Below the pieces are notes generated by a model, which worked only from the letters and a program-made list of their open reading frames with translations, did no database searches and had not been told where the DNA came from. From the NCBI GenBank assembly GCA_001898965.1, contig MKVW01000008.1, forward strand, positions 9,156 through 58,753: DNA of 49,598 nt, read 5' to 3'. Shown piece by piece: positions 14,909 through 23,370 of this stretch. Position 1 is the stretch's first letter. Each line of letters opens with the position of its first letter. The DNA comes from Rhizobiales bacterium 62-17 (GTDB lineage: Bacteria > Pseudomonadota > Alphaproteobacteria > Rhizobiales > Beijerinckiaceae). The translations under genes were made by a program, and so were the position numbers.

Positions 14909-15934
14909 TCAACGACCGAGCGCCTGCTTGACGCGATCCAACACCTCCGTCGGCGAATTGGCAGCATCCTTCAAAAGAGCATCGACTTCCTCGCCGGTAA
15001 CAAGATCGATGCCCATGCGTGCACGCTCGGCATCTTTCTTGAGCTCGGGATCTCGCATGGATTCCACGAAAGCCTGACGCAGCGCCTTGACGCGATCGGC
15101 CGGCAAGCCCGGCGGCGCGACAAACGGGCGTCCGATGATTTCGCGTGCCAGTAGAAAATCTAGCGCCTTTTTGTCGATGGGATCGGTCACCGAGTCCCGG
15201 ATCTTAGGCAGCCCCGGCAGGAAGGAAATGTCGGTTTTTCCAGTCTGAAACAGGATATTGATCTTCTTGTCGCGAACCCAGTCAGGATGCACCACCATGA
15301 GCGCGCTGACCGCCCAATAGGCGATGCCGGCGAGCTCACCCGATTCCATGGCGAGCGCGGCCGCGTTCGTATCCTTGTATCCGGAGATGATCTTGAACTT
15401 GGTGCCGGCCAGCGTGTTGATGGCGCGTGGTATGATTTCCGAATCCGCGCCCACGCCGGTGCCAGGCACGATCAGCTCCGTCTTCTTCAAATCGTCGAGC
15501 GTTTTCACCGGTGCGGTATTCCACGCCATGGCGAGCGAAGCCTCGCTGTTCATGCTGCCGATCCAGGTGAACTGCAACGGCTCCCAGTTGACATCGCGGG
15601 CGCCCAGCATGGGTTCAAACGGCAGGCCACGCCCGATCGTTCCGATCAGCGAGCCATCGCGCGGCGCGATACGGTTCATATAATCGACGACCTTCAGGCC
15701 GCCGGCACCAACCATATACTGGATGATGATCGCTGGCTTGCCGGGCAAATATTCAGGCAGATACTTAGCGAGCAGACGTGCATAAACGTCATAGGGAGAG
15801 CCCGCGCCAGCATAGACAAGGATGGTGAGTTGCTTGTTTTTATAGAAGCTCTCAACGCTTTGCGCGTGCGCGAAACCCAAGCTCATCGCAACGAAAAACA
15901 CCATCGCGGCAAAGCGACGAAAGACGAGCGACAT
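14909..15934 (-). CDS. Orphan TctC-like periplasmic binding protein
   Basis: The product is 341 residues from MSLVFRRFAAMVFF, a clear Sec signal peptide ending SLGFAHAQ (about 17-24). The mature protein begins FYKNKQLTILVYAGAGSPYD and contains GAGGLKVVDYMN, the ligand-loop layout of TctC-related receptors. It is a divergent member resembling the protein at 40406-41458. A GGGAGG ribosome-binding site precedes the ATG; a longer frame to 16021 would overlap the operator palindromes and is rejected. No transporter membrane genes are adjacent, and it diverges from a LysR gene that probably controls it. Confidence 0.85.
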   Translation of the reverse strand: MSLVFRRFAAMVFFVAMSLGFAHAQSVESFYKNKQLTILVYAGAGSPYDVYARLLAKYLPEYLPGKPAIIIQYMVGAGGLKVVDYMNRIAPRDGSLIGTIGRGLPFEPMLGARDVNWEPLQFTWIGSMNSEASLAMAWNTAPVKTLDDLKKTELIVPGTGVGADSEIIPRAINTLAGTKFKIISGYKDTNAAALAMESGELAGIAYWAVSALMVVHPDWVRDKKINILFQTGKTDISFLPGLPKIRDSVTDPIDKKALDFLLAREIIGRPFVAPPGLPADRVKALRQAFVESMRDPELKKDAERARMGIDLVTGEEVDALLKDAANSPTEVLDRVKQALGR

Positions 15935-15960
15935 CAATTCCTCCCAGAATTGTATTTTGG

Positions 15961-15976
15961 CCCGATCATGATCGGG
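15961..15976. promoter_or_regulatory. Perfect 16-bp palindrome, candidate LysR operator
   Basis: CCCGATCATGATCGGG is a perfect dyad between the divergent binding-protein gene (start 15934) and LysR gene (start 16059). Its position just upstream of the binding-protein start fits an activator or repressor site. The protein that binds it is inferred to be the neighbouring LysR regulator. Confidence 0.5.
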
Positions 15977-15982
15977 GCCGCC

Positions 15983-15994
15983 GTTGACGTCAAC
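15983..15994. promoter_or_regulatory. Perfect 12-bp palindrome GTTGACGTCAAC
   Basis: A second perfect dyad starts 6 bp after the 16-bp palindrome in the same divergent promoter region. The centre-to-centre distance is 20 bp, about two helical turns, so both could be contacted from one DNA face by a LysR tetramer (inference). Confidence 0.45.
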
Positions 15995-16058
15995 TCGCTC
16001 GCCCGGAATGCAGGAAACCAAGGGTCAATACGGGCGTGATGTGCTAACACTTTCGGCC

Positions 16059-16967
16059 ATGCTCAATATCGACACACTTGATCTGAAACGTCTGCGCGCC
16101 TTCCATCTGGTGGCGCGTCAGGGAAGTCTCAGGCTGGCTGCTGCCCGGCTCAAACAGTCGATCCCCGCGATCTCCGGCAAGATCCGCAAGCTCGAAAGCG
16201 ACCTGGGCTTCGCGCTCTTCGAACGCCTGCCCAATCGCCTCGTGCTCACCCCCTCCGGCGAAAGAGTCCTCGCCGAGGTCGATGCGATCTTCGCGCGGGC
16301 CGAACAGGCAATCGCCAACCTGTCGCGGGGTGCGCCGGAAGGGCGCCTGGTCCTCTCGGTCGGCAGCGATCACGCCTGGTTCTTCGCGCCGCGCATTCGC
16401 GATTTCCTCAACCGCTATCCGTCGATTGAAGTGAGTTTGCGCGTCTATAAATCGGCGGATGCCCTCGTCGCGCTCGACAAGGAGGATGTCGATGTGGCGC
16501 TTGGTATTTTCCCCTCTCTGCCCAAGCGGCTCATGCGCGAAAGCGTGGTCCAAACCGGCCTTTCACTGGCCTATCACCCGAAGAGTTTTCCAGCGCACCG
16601 CAAGCCGGGCTTGGCCGATCTCGCCGGCCAGCGGCTCATCGTGCCCCCGGCGACCACCGCGACACGGCGCATGATAGACACCAGGCTCGGCGCAACCCTC
16701 GCACGCGCCTCCATGCTGCTGGAGGCGCCAACCTGCGCCACCGCCGCCACTTTCGTCGAAGCCGGTGTCGGCAGCGCCATCGTTCATACGCTCTGCATCG
16801 ATCACTTGCGTTCGGCCCATGTGCAGGCGGTGGAGTTGGGCGCCCGCTCCGGCGCGCTCGAATTCTGCGTCGTCTATCGCAAAGGCACGGCCCGTTCGCC
16901 CCATGCAAGCGAACTGATCGAAGCGCTGGCGCACAAACAACGGCCCGCCAGATTAAGTAGAAGTTAA
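16059..16967 (+). CDS. LysR-family transcriptional regulator
   Basis: From MLNIDTLDLKRLRAF the protein is 302 residues, the standard LysR length. The N-terminal HTH is GSLRLAAARLKQSIPAISGK followed by IRKLESDLGFALFERLPNRL; the effector domain starts near GRLVLSVGSDHAWFFAPRIR. There is no strong Shine-Dalgarno, and ATG codons at 15984 and 16008 are possible but would add non-family sequence. It is divergent from the TctC-like gene and upstream of the hydantoinase operon in the same direction, so it may control both. The divergent region carries two perfect palindromes. Confidence 0.9.
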   Translation: MLNIDTLDLKRLRAFHLVARQGSLRLAAARLKQSIPAISGKIRKLESDLGFALFERLPNRLVLTPSGERVLAEVDAIFARAEQAIANLSRGAPEGRLVLSVGSDHAWFFAPRIRDFLNRYPSIEVSLRVYKSADALVALDKEDVDVALGIFPSLPKRLMRESVVQTGLSLAYHPKSFPAHRKPGLADLAGQRLIVPPATTATRRMIDTRLGATLARASMLLEAPTCATAATFVEAGVGSAIVHTLCIDHLRSAHVQAVELGARSGALEFCVVYRKGTARSPHASELIEALAHKQRPARLSRS

Positions 16968-17055
16968 ACTCAGATACACAAACACTATCATTTACGTGAC
17001 CCTTCGGCCCGTCTACGCTGCCGCCCGAAAAGAACAAATGGGCGGAAACCTCTCC

Positions 17056-19119
17056 ATGGGGCGTTATCGGGTCACCGTCGACACGGGCGGCACATTTTCG
17101 GATTTCGTGTATCTCGACGAGGACACCGACGAGATATCAGTCGCCAAAATTCCCTCGACCCCTGACGATCCTTCCAGAGCCATTCTCGCCGGCATCGAGC
17201 GGCTGATCGAGAAAGGCGTCGCGCCGAGCAACATCCGCTATTTCTGCCACGGCACGACAGTCGGCACGAATGCGCTGCTTGAAGGCAAGGGTGTGCGCAC
17301 CGGGCTCCTCGTCACGCAAGGCTTCCGCGGCATTTACGAGGTGCAGGAACAATCGCGCCCGCACGGACCGACCATCTTCGACATCATGTACGACAAGCCG
17401 GCCCTGCTCGCACCGGCGAGCCAGACAGGCGAGGTGCGCGAGCGGATCACATCGAGCGGCGAGGTGCTTATTCCGCTCGATGAAGCGCAAATCCGAGCGG
17501 AAGCGCGGCATCTCGGCAAGCGGGGCGTTGAATCGATCGCCGTCTGCCTGCTGTTTTCCTTCCTCAAGCCCGAGCATGAGGCGCGTGTACGCGCCATCAT
17601 CGAAGAAGAAATTCCGGGATGCAGCGTCTCGCTCTCAAGCGAGATCGTGCCACAGATCCGGGAATACTATCGTCTGTCGACAACCGTCATCAACGCCTAC
17701 TTGCAACCAATTCTTGCGCGCTACATCGCCAATCTCGATCACCGCCTCAACGGCGTCGGCGTTGCGACGCCGCAGAAATACATCATGCAGTCGAACGGCG
17801 GTATGTCGACCTTCGCGGCAACGGCGAAGAAGGCCGTCGCCACCGTGCTCTCCGGCCCGGCTGGCGGTGTCACAGCCAGCATGCAGGCCTGTCGTACGAC
17901 GGGCTTTCAGAACCTCATCGCCTTCGACATGGGTGGCACATCCTGCGACGTGGCCCTCATCAAGGATGGCGAACCTTCGCTCAGCAATCGCGGCAAGATC
18001 GAGGGCCGCGACATCGCTTTGCCGATGATCGACATCAACACGGTCTCGGCCGGCGGCGGCACGCTGGCCCGCGTCGACCGTTTCGGCACGCTCGAGGTCG
18101 GCCCCGAGAGCGCAGGCGCGCAGCCAGGACCCGCCTGCTACGGGCGCGGCGGCGAACAGCCGACAATCACCGATTGCAATCTCGTGCTGGGCTATCTTTC
18201 GCCGGATAATTTCCTGGGTGGCCAGATGACGCTCGACCGCGTCCGGGCGCATCTGGCGGTTGAAACCCATGTAGCGAAGAAACTCGACATGGATGCGCCA
18301 GCCGCCGCGGAAGGCATCGTGCGCATCATCAACGTCAAGATGCAGGAGGCGATCAAAGCGATCTCCACCATGCGCGGCCACGACCTGCGCGAGTTCATGT
18401 TGCTCGCATTTGGCGGCGCCGGGCCGCTCCATGCGGGCCGCATCGCCGCAGATCTCGGCATGGCTGGCGTTATCGTGCCACCATTCCCAGGTGTTTATTC
18501 GGCCATGGGCCTCGTCATGTCGGACGTGAAGCATGATTATATCCGCTCACGCCTCTCCCCTCTTGCCAATGTGACAGAAAGCGAGATCAACGCGGTCTTC
18601 GACGCTCTCGCCCGACATGCAGGCGAAGACCTCGCGACCGAACATTTCGCTGAATCACAAACCCGGATCGAACCGGCGCTCGACATGCGCTACGCCGGTC
18701 AAGGCTACGAGATCACGGTCCCCTGCGACGCCGTTCTCAAACCCGGTGCGATCAAGGCGCTACGCCAACGGTTTGACCTGTTGCACAAGGAGAGCTTCGG
18801 CCACACGGCGCCCGATGAGCCGGTCGAGATCGTCTCTTACCGCCTGCGCGGCATCGGCCTCGTGCCGCCGGTGAAGATCCCGAAATTCGCGCCGACCGGC
18901 ACGAACCTCGCGGACGCGCTGCGCGAAACGCGCAAAGCCCAGTTTGACGGCCGTCTCGTCGACTGCCCGGTCTATCAGCGTGAAAAGCTCGACGTCGGCA
19001 CGGCCTTCATAGGCCCCGCCGTCATCGATCAGCTCGATTGCACCACAGTGCTCTTTCCGGGACACACCGCGCGGGTCGACGCTTACCGCAACATCATCAT
19101 GACTGTGCAGGAGGCCTGA
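17056..19119 (+). CDS. hyuA: Hydantoinase/oxoprolinase subunit A
   Basis: This is about 687 residues of HyuA type. Motifs include VDTGGTFSDFVYLDEDT at the start (actin-fold phosphate loop), CHGTTVGTNALLEGKG near 75-90, GPAGGV near 280 and AFDMGGTSCDVALI near 300, the second nucleotide-binding element. The family hydrolyses cyclic amides with ATP (N-methylhydantoinase, 5-oxoprolinase) or carboxylates ketones (acetone/acetophenone carboxylase); the alpha chain holds the ATP site. Starts at 17038 or an upstream GTG at 16996 are possible. It is followed 2 bp later by hyuB. The missing gamma subunit argues against acetone carboxylase. Confidence 0.9.
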   Translation: MGRYRVTVDTGGTFSDFVYLDEDTDEISVAKIPSTPDDPSRAILAGIERLIEKGVAPSNIRYFCHGTTVGTNALLEGKGVRTGLLVTQGFRGIYEVQEQSRPHGPTIFDIMYDKPALLAPASQTGEVRERITSSGEVLIPLDEAQIRAEARHLGKRGVESIAVCLLFSFLKPEHEARVRAIIEEEIPGCSVSLSSEIVPQIREYYRLSTTVINAYLQPILARYIANLDHRLNGVGVATPQKYIMQSNGGMSTFAATAKKAVATVLSGPAGGVTASMQACRTTGFQNLIAFDMGGTSCDVALIKDGEPSLSNRGKIEGRDIALPMIDINTVSAGGGTLARVDRFGTLEVGPESAGAQPGPACYGRGGEQPTITDCNLVLGYLSPDNFLGGQMTLDRVRAHLAVETHVAKKLDMDAPAAAEGIVRIINVKMQEAIKAISTMRGHDLREFMLLAFGGAGPLHAGRIAADLGMAGVIVPPFPGVYSAMGLVMSDVKHDYIRSRLSPLANVTESEINAVFDALARHAGEDLATEHFAESQTRIEPALDMRYAGQGYEITVPCDAVLKPGAIKALRQRFDLLHKESFGHTAPDEPVEIVSYRLRGIGLVPPVKIPKFAPTGTNLADALRETRKAQFDGRLVDCPVYQREKLDVGTAFIGPAVIDQLDCTTVLFPGHTARVDAYRNIIMTVQEA

Positions 19120-19121
19120 GC

Positions 19122-20855
19122 ATGGCGCGCGCGCACAAGCTCGATGCCGTCGACCTCGAAATCATACGCGCGAGCCTCGACGGCATCGTACAGGAAATGC
19201 AGAATTCTCTCTTCCGCACCGGTTTCTCGACCATCGTGCGCGAATCGCAGGACGCCTCCTGCGCGATCATGAACGCAAAGGGCGAGGTCATCGCCCAGCA
19301 TGTCGTACTGCCGCTGCATATCGGCTCATTCCCGGCCTGCTGCGAGGCGGTGCTGCGCGCCTATGACGATATCGCGCCAGGCGACGCCTATGCCATCAAC
19401 CATCCCTATGAGGGGGGCAGCCCGCACGCACCAGATATGGCGATCCTCACACCCGTCTTCGTAGACAACGAACTGATGGGGTTTTGCGGCTCGATCGCCC
19501 ACAAGAGCGATATCGGCGGCCCGGTGCCGGGCTCCTGCTCCGGCCAAGCCCGTGAGACCTTCAACGAAGGCCTGCATCTGCCGGCCGTGCGCTATCAGCG
19601 CGATTACCAGCGCAATATCGAGATCGAGCGCATCATTGCCGCGAATAGCCGCACGCCCGAACTCGTGCTCGGCGACATGCGCGGGCAGCTTGGCTCGAGC
19701 CGCCTTGGCGAGGAGCGATTTGGCGCGCTCATCCAGAAATTTGGCCGCGACACGGCGCAAGCCTGTTTCGAACGACTGCTTGAGCTCTCGCAATTGCGCA
19801 TGCGCGCTGCCATTAGCGAATGGCGCGATGGCCGCTATGAGGCCGAGCGCTTCGTCGATGATGACGGCATCGAACTGAACAAGCCCGTGCGCATCCATGT
19901 CATCGCCGAGAAAAAAGGCGATAGCATCCATTTCGATTTTTCAGGCTCCGCCGACCAGACGCGTGGACCAGCAAACATTCGCCCGCCGCTCGTCAAGGCG
20001 GCCTGCGCCTATGTGCTGATCGCGCTTGTCGACCCGGATATCTTCGTCAATTCCGGCCTCTTCAATGCCTTTACGGTCACGGCACGCGAGGGCAGCGTGA
20101 TGAACCCGCACTTTCCGGCTCCGGTGAACACTTACAATCCGACTGTCCACGCGACCGTGGAAGCGGTCTTCGCGGCGCTCACCAATATCGTGCCGGCCAA
20201 GGCGCGGGCTGATGGCTGCGGCAGCCGTTCAATCATCATTGGTGGGCGCGCCACCAACACCGGCAAGGGCTATGTACAATATGAAATCCTCGGCGGCGGC
20301 GCTGGCGCGCGAGCAACCAAGGATGGAACGTCCGGCACGTCGGTGAATCAGAGCAATGCCAAGATTGCCTCGATCGAAATCATCGAGAGCGAATTTCCGA
20401 CGCGCGTCGAGCGCTTCGAACTCATCCGCGACTCCGGCGGCCCGGGCGAATTTCGCGGCGGCCTCGGCATCCGGCGTGAATATATCAACCTTGCCGAGGC
20501 GCGTTTCTCGATCCGCTCGACCAAGCACGTGATCGCACCCAATGGCGCCGCAGGCGGCGGCAAGGGCCGCACCGGCGACATCCTCATCAATCCCGACGGA
20601 ACCGACGAAAAACGTCTGCCGACGCGTTACGCGGACTATCCTCTGAAATCCGGCGATCATTTCCAGCTCGACACGCCAGGCGGAGGCGGCCTCGGCGACC
20701 CGTTGAAGCGCGACCCGGCGCTGGTATTGCGCGACATTCGCGAGGGATATCTCTCCGTCGAGGCGGCGCTGCGCGATTACGGGGTTATCATCGCCGACGA
20801 TGTGGTAAACGAAGCCGCCACCCAAAAAGAACGCGCGACCCGAGCGCGCGGCTGA
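19122..20855 (+). CDS. hyuB: Hydantoinase/oxoprolinase subunit B
   Basis: This 577-residue HyuB-type subunit begins MARAHKLDAVDLEIIRASLD. Family landmarks are NHPYEGGSPHAPDMAILTP (about 97-115), AHKSDIGGPVPGSCSGQARE, PAPVNTYNPTVHATVEAVFA and a glycine-rich end DTPGGGGLGDP. The ATG follows the hyuA stop after 2 bp with the SD CAGGAGG inside the hyuA end. HyuA and HyuB act as a complex; downstream SDR and hydroxyisobutyrate-dehydrogenase-like enzymes suggest that the product is an oxo- or hydroxy-acid rather than a simple amino acid (inference). Confidence 0.9.
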   Translation: MARAHKLDAVDLEIIRASLDGIVQEMQNSLFRTGFSTIVRESQDASCAIMNAKGEVIAQHVVLPLHIGSFPACCEAVLRAYDDIAPGDAYAINHPYEGGSPHAPDMAILTPVFVDNELMGFCGSIAHKSDIGGPVPGSCSGQARETFNEGLHLPAVRYQRDYQRNIEIERIIAANSRTPELVLGDMRGQLGSSRLGEERFGALIQKFGRDTAQACFERLLELSQLRMRAAISEWRDGRYEAERFVDDDGIELNKPVRIHVIAEKKGDSIHFDFSGSADQTRGPANIRPPLVKAACAYVLIALVDPDIFVNSGLFNAFTVTAREGSVMNPHFPAPVNTYNPTVHATVEAVFAALTNIVPAKARADGCGSRSIIIGGRATNTGKGYVQYEILGGGAGARATKDGTSGTSVNQSNAKIASIEIIESEFPTRVERFELIRDSGGPGEFRGGLGIRREYINLAEARFSIRSTKHVIAPNGAAGGGKGRTGDILINPDGTDEKRLPTRYADYPLKSGDHFQLDTPGGGGLGDPLKRDPALVLRDIREGYLSVEAALRDYGVIIADDVVNEAATQKERATRARG

Positions 20856-20879
20856 ACAGGAAACAACAAGGAGACACGC

Positions 20880-21638
20880 ATGAGCGCGAAGCTCGCCAAC
20901 AAGGTCGCCATCGTCACGGGTGCGGGCCGCAACATCGGTGAGGACGTTGCCAAACTGCTGGCCCAGGAAGGCGCCACTGTCGCCGTCGTCGACCTCGACA
21001 AGGGCCGCGCCGACAAGGTCGCCGGTGAGATCATCGCCGCCGGCGGCAAGGCCAAGGGCTTCGTCTGCGATGTCGGCCAGGAAGACGATATCATCGCAAC
21101 GGTGCAAGGCGCCGTCGCGACGTGGGGCCATGTCGATATCCTCGTCAACAATGCCGCCATCTCCGACAACAAGCATATGTTCGACATTACGACGGACGAG
21201 TGGAACCGCACGCTGGCGATCACGCTCACGGGGCCATTTCTCTTCGCCAAACACGCCGCCAAAGCCATGGTGGAGAAAGGCGTCGCCGGCGCCATCGTCA
21301 ATGTGAGTTCGACCTCAGGCTATTATGGCCGTGACCGTGCGATCGGTTACACGGCTGCCAAGGGCGGCATCGTCAACCTGACACGTTCGATGGCGATCCA
21401 GCTCGCCCCCCATAACATCCGCGTCAACAGCGTGGTGCCCAACAAGATTGGCTCGCCCGTCGGCCGCGACACGTTCAATCCGGATCGCAAAGTGGTGAAC
21501 CTGCGCAACCGCCACGGCCTGCCCGCCGACCTCGCCAAGGCCATCCTGTTTCTCGTGTCGGACGATTCGGATTTTGTTGCCGGCACGGCGCTTTGGGTCG
21601 ACGGCGGCGTCTCGGCGATCATGCCCGGCAGCGAGTGA
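20880..21638 (+). CDS. SDR-family oxidoreductase
   Basis: A 252-residue classical short-chain dehydrogenase: TGAGRNIG at 13-20, NNAA at 90-93, Ser143/Ser144, Tyr157 and Lys161 (YTAAK), and the C-terminal GTALWVDGG signature. Asp38 after the second strand (VVDLDKG) suggests NAD(H). It starts 24 bp after hyuB behind AAGGAGAC and precedes the next dehydrogenase by 12 bp, so it is the third gene of a four-gene operon. It probably oxidises or reduces a hydroxyl or keto intermediate of the hydantoinase pathway. Confidence 0.9.
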   Translation: MSAKLANKVAIVTGAGRNIGEDVAKLLAQEGATVAVVDLDKGRADKVAGEIIAAGGKAKGFVCDVGQEDDIIATVQGAVATWGHVDILVNNAAISDNKHMFDITTDEWNRTLAITLTGPFLFAKHAAKAMVEKGVAGAIVNVSSTSGYYGRDRAIGYTAAKGGIVNLTRSMAIQLAPHNIRVNSVVPNKIGSPVGRDTFNPDRKVVNLRNRHGLPADLAKAILFLVSDDSDFVAGTALWVDGGVSAIMPGSE

Positions 21639-21650
21639 GGAGTGGCGAGC

Positions 21651-22541
21651 ATGAAGACCCTGGGTTTCATCGGTACCGGCGGCATGGGTAACGGCATGGC
21701 CGCCAATCTGATCAAGGCGGGCTACCGTCTCGTCGTGAACGATCTAGACCGCGCACGGGCCAAGGGATTGGAGGATCAGGGCGCCGTGTTCAAAGCCTCC
21801 CCCAAAGCCGTGGCCGAGTCGTGTGAACTCGTACTTTCGATGCTGCCGAACAACAACGCGGTCAAGGCAGTCGCCCACGGCAAGGGTGGGCTCATCGAAG
21901 CGGCAAGCGGCGCCAAGACCTGGATCGATTTCAGTAGCATCGACAAGGAGACCATTGTCAGCATCGAGGGTGAACTGGCCAAGAAGGGCTGGAGCGTCGT
22001 CGACGCGTCCGCCGGTGGCGTCGAGGAGGTCGCGGCCGCCGGTGCCCTGGCGCTCTGGCTTTCAGGAGCCAAGGCGGTGTTCGACGAACATCAGCCGATC
22101 TTCAAAGCCATGGGCAAATCGATCCTGCATGTCGGCGAACTCGGTAACGCCAAGCTCGTCAAGAACGCCATGGCGATGCTCGCCGCCGTTCAGCACATGA
22201 GCCTCGTCGAGATCGGCTCTTGGCTCAAGAAAGGTGGCCTCGACGACGCCACTTTCCAGACCATTATCAAGAATTCCGCGCAGGATTCAGAGGCGACCCG
22301 CCGCATCATGGACATTGTGGTGAGCCGCCAATTCAAGCCGCGCAAGTCCTGGATGCCGAAAGACGTCGGCTTCGGCCTCGACATGGCCCGCGAGATGGAG
22401 GTCCCCATGCCCTTCGTCAGCCTCGCTTCTCAGATGTTTGCCATCGCGCAAGCAACGGGTCAGGACGGTTATGAAGCGACCGGCATTGCCTGCAACATTT
22501 ACGACATGATCAATGGCAAGCCGCGCGGCGTTGGAACATAG
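21651..22541 (+). CDS. 3-Hydroxyisobutyrate-dehydrogenase-family NAD(P)-dependent oxidoreductase
   Basis: The 296-residue beta-hydroxyacid dehydrogenase has GFIGTGGMGNGMAANL at the N-terminus (Rossmann fold), the substrate segment VVDASAGGVEEVAAAGALAL (about 117-136) and catalytic Lys171 in GNAKLVKNAM. The substrate loop reads DASAGGVEEVAAAG instead of the common DAPVSGGxxGAxxG, so substrate preference may differ. The start at 21651 is preferred over a GTG at 21642 because GTGAGGAG is well placed. It is the last gene of the LysR-HyuAB-SDR unit and is followed by a strong terminator. Confidence 0.88.
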   Translation: MKTLGFIGTGGMGNGMAANLIKAGYRLVVNDLDRARAKGLEDQGAVFKASPKAVAESCELVLSMLPNNNAVKAVAHGKGGLIEAASGAKTWIDFSSIDKETIVSIEGELAKKGWSVVDASAGGVEEVAAAGALALWLSGAKAVFDEHQPIFKAMGKSILHVGELGNAKLVKNAMAMLAAVQHMSLVEIGSWLKKGGLDDATFQTIIKNSAQDSEATRRIMDIVVSRQFKPRKSWMPKDVGFGLDMAREMEVPMPFVSLASQMFAIAQATGQDGYEATGIACNIYDMINGKPRGVGT

Positions 22542-22560
22542 ATCCAGTGGCTAGACAAAG

Positions 22561-22589
22561 AAACCCCAGCAAAATCTTTGCTGGGGTTT
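22561..22589. terminator. Bidirectional rho-independent terminator
   Basis: A 13-bp perfect stem (AAACCCCAGCAAA / TTTGCTGGGGTTT) with a 3-nt loop lies 19 bp after the hydroxyacid dehydrogenase stop. A-rich sequence on the left and T-rich sequence on the right mean that it can act in both directions. It also closes the minus-strand porin remnant that ends at 22643. Confidence 0.92.
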
Positions 22590-22642
22590 GTTATATTGGT
22601 CGCGGGGATCCTCATTTCAGACGATGAGCGAAGTCCTTCGCT

Positions 22643-23226
22643 TTAGAAAGTACGATCGATGCGAACGCGCGCCGTCCAGTTGCTCGGATTGACTTGCGCC
22701 AGTGTGCTGAGACCGGCGGGAGCCGAGAGCGGCAGCGACTGCCTCAACCGGGCATAGGATAGCTCGGCGCCGATATCGAAACGACGCACTGGCGACCAGA
22801 TCAGGCTGCCCAGGACGTTCCAACCCGTCGCCTCCGACAGACCGCCGTTCGCCCAAGCCGTATTGCGGGTGACGGCGCCCGGCGTGACACGCACATATGA
22901 ACTGATCAAGTGCGAGCGCAATGACGGCGTCCAGTAGTGCGTGAAAATCGCCGCGGCGCTGAACGCCTTCGTCTGCTCCGCGCTGCCGATCGTCCCAGCA
23001 CCGTTCGCGATAAACAAGGTCAAGTTGCGATCAGCACGCAGAAAGCCACCGAGGAAATTGGTGGTGTAGGTCGGAGCGGAGCTGATACCCGAGCTGGTCA
23101 CATAGTCGAGCGCGCCAACGCCGTAAGCCACCCAACCCTGGATACTGTCGCCCTGGGCAATCATGCGGGTGACAGACAATGACAAGCGGTGTTCAAGCAT
23201 AAAGCACTTTCTGACATACTCGTTCA
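22643..23226 (-). pseudogene. C-terminal fragment of a Porin_2-type outer-membrane porin
   Basis: The last roughly 190 codons read as the beta-barrel end of an alphaproteobacterial porin: IFTHYWTPSLRSHLISSYV, GWNVLGSLIWSPVRRFDIG and a terminal strand ending VRIDRTF with a C-terminal Phe, as outer-membrane proteins require. Full-length relatives run to about 480-520 residues with a signal peptide; here the 5' two thirds are absent. At 23226-23228 the reading frame changes into a fragment of the MBL nuclease gene start, forming an open chimeric frame of 218 codons to 23299 that has no signal peptide. It is therefore a truncated remnant and unlikely to give a functional porin. Confidence 0.85.
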
Positions 23227-23227
23227 G

Positions 23228-23311
23228 AATGCATCGGCCATTCGCTTCCAAGAAATAGGACGAACCCGTAACTACATGGGAGGTACCCAAGACATGCATG
23301 CGAACGGCCCT
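23228..23311 (-). pseudogene. 5' fragment of a second MBL-fold nuclease gene
   Basis: The encoded MHVLGTSHVVTGSSYFLEAN and NGRCIL closely match the first residues of the intact MBL gene at 24486-26075 (MHVLGAAHVVTGSSYLLEAN, NGRRIL). Homology extends upstream through the ribosome-binding region. The codon matching the intact gene's first ATG reads AGG here, so only the internal ATG at 23299 remains. Downstream the homology stops abruptly and porin sequence begins. This is the truncated second copy of a duplicated gene. Confidence 0.85.
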
Positions 23312-23370
23312 TGTCTATTTTTCCTTTCAAACTCCGATGAAGATGGTCCGCCTTCACTTACCGTTTCAGG

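Noticed and set aside
17635..18534. 299-codon minus-strand open frame
   Set aside because: Antisense to hyuA, no domain.
17056..20855. Acetone or acetophenone carboxylase
   Set aside because: Only the two HyuA/HyuB-type subunits are present; no small gamma subunit gene follows, so hydantoinase/oxoprolinase is the safer name.
20229..21254. 341-codon minus-strand open frame
   Set aside because: Antisense to hyuB and the SDR gene; no motif.
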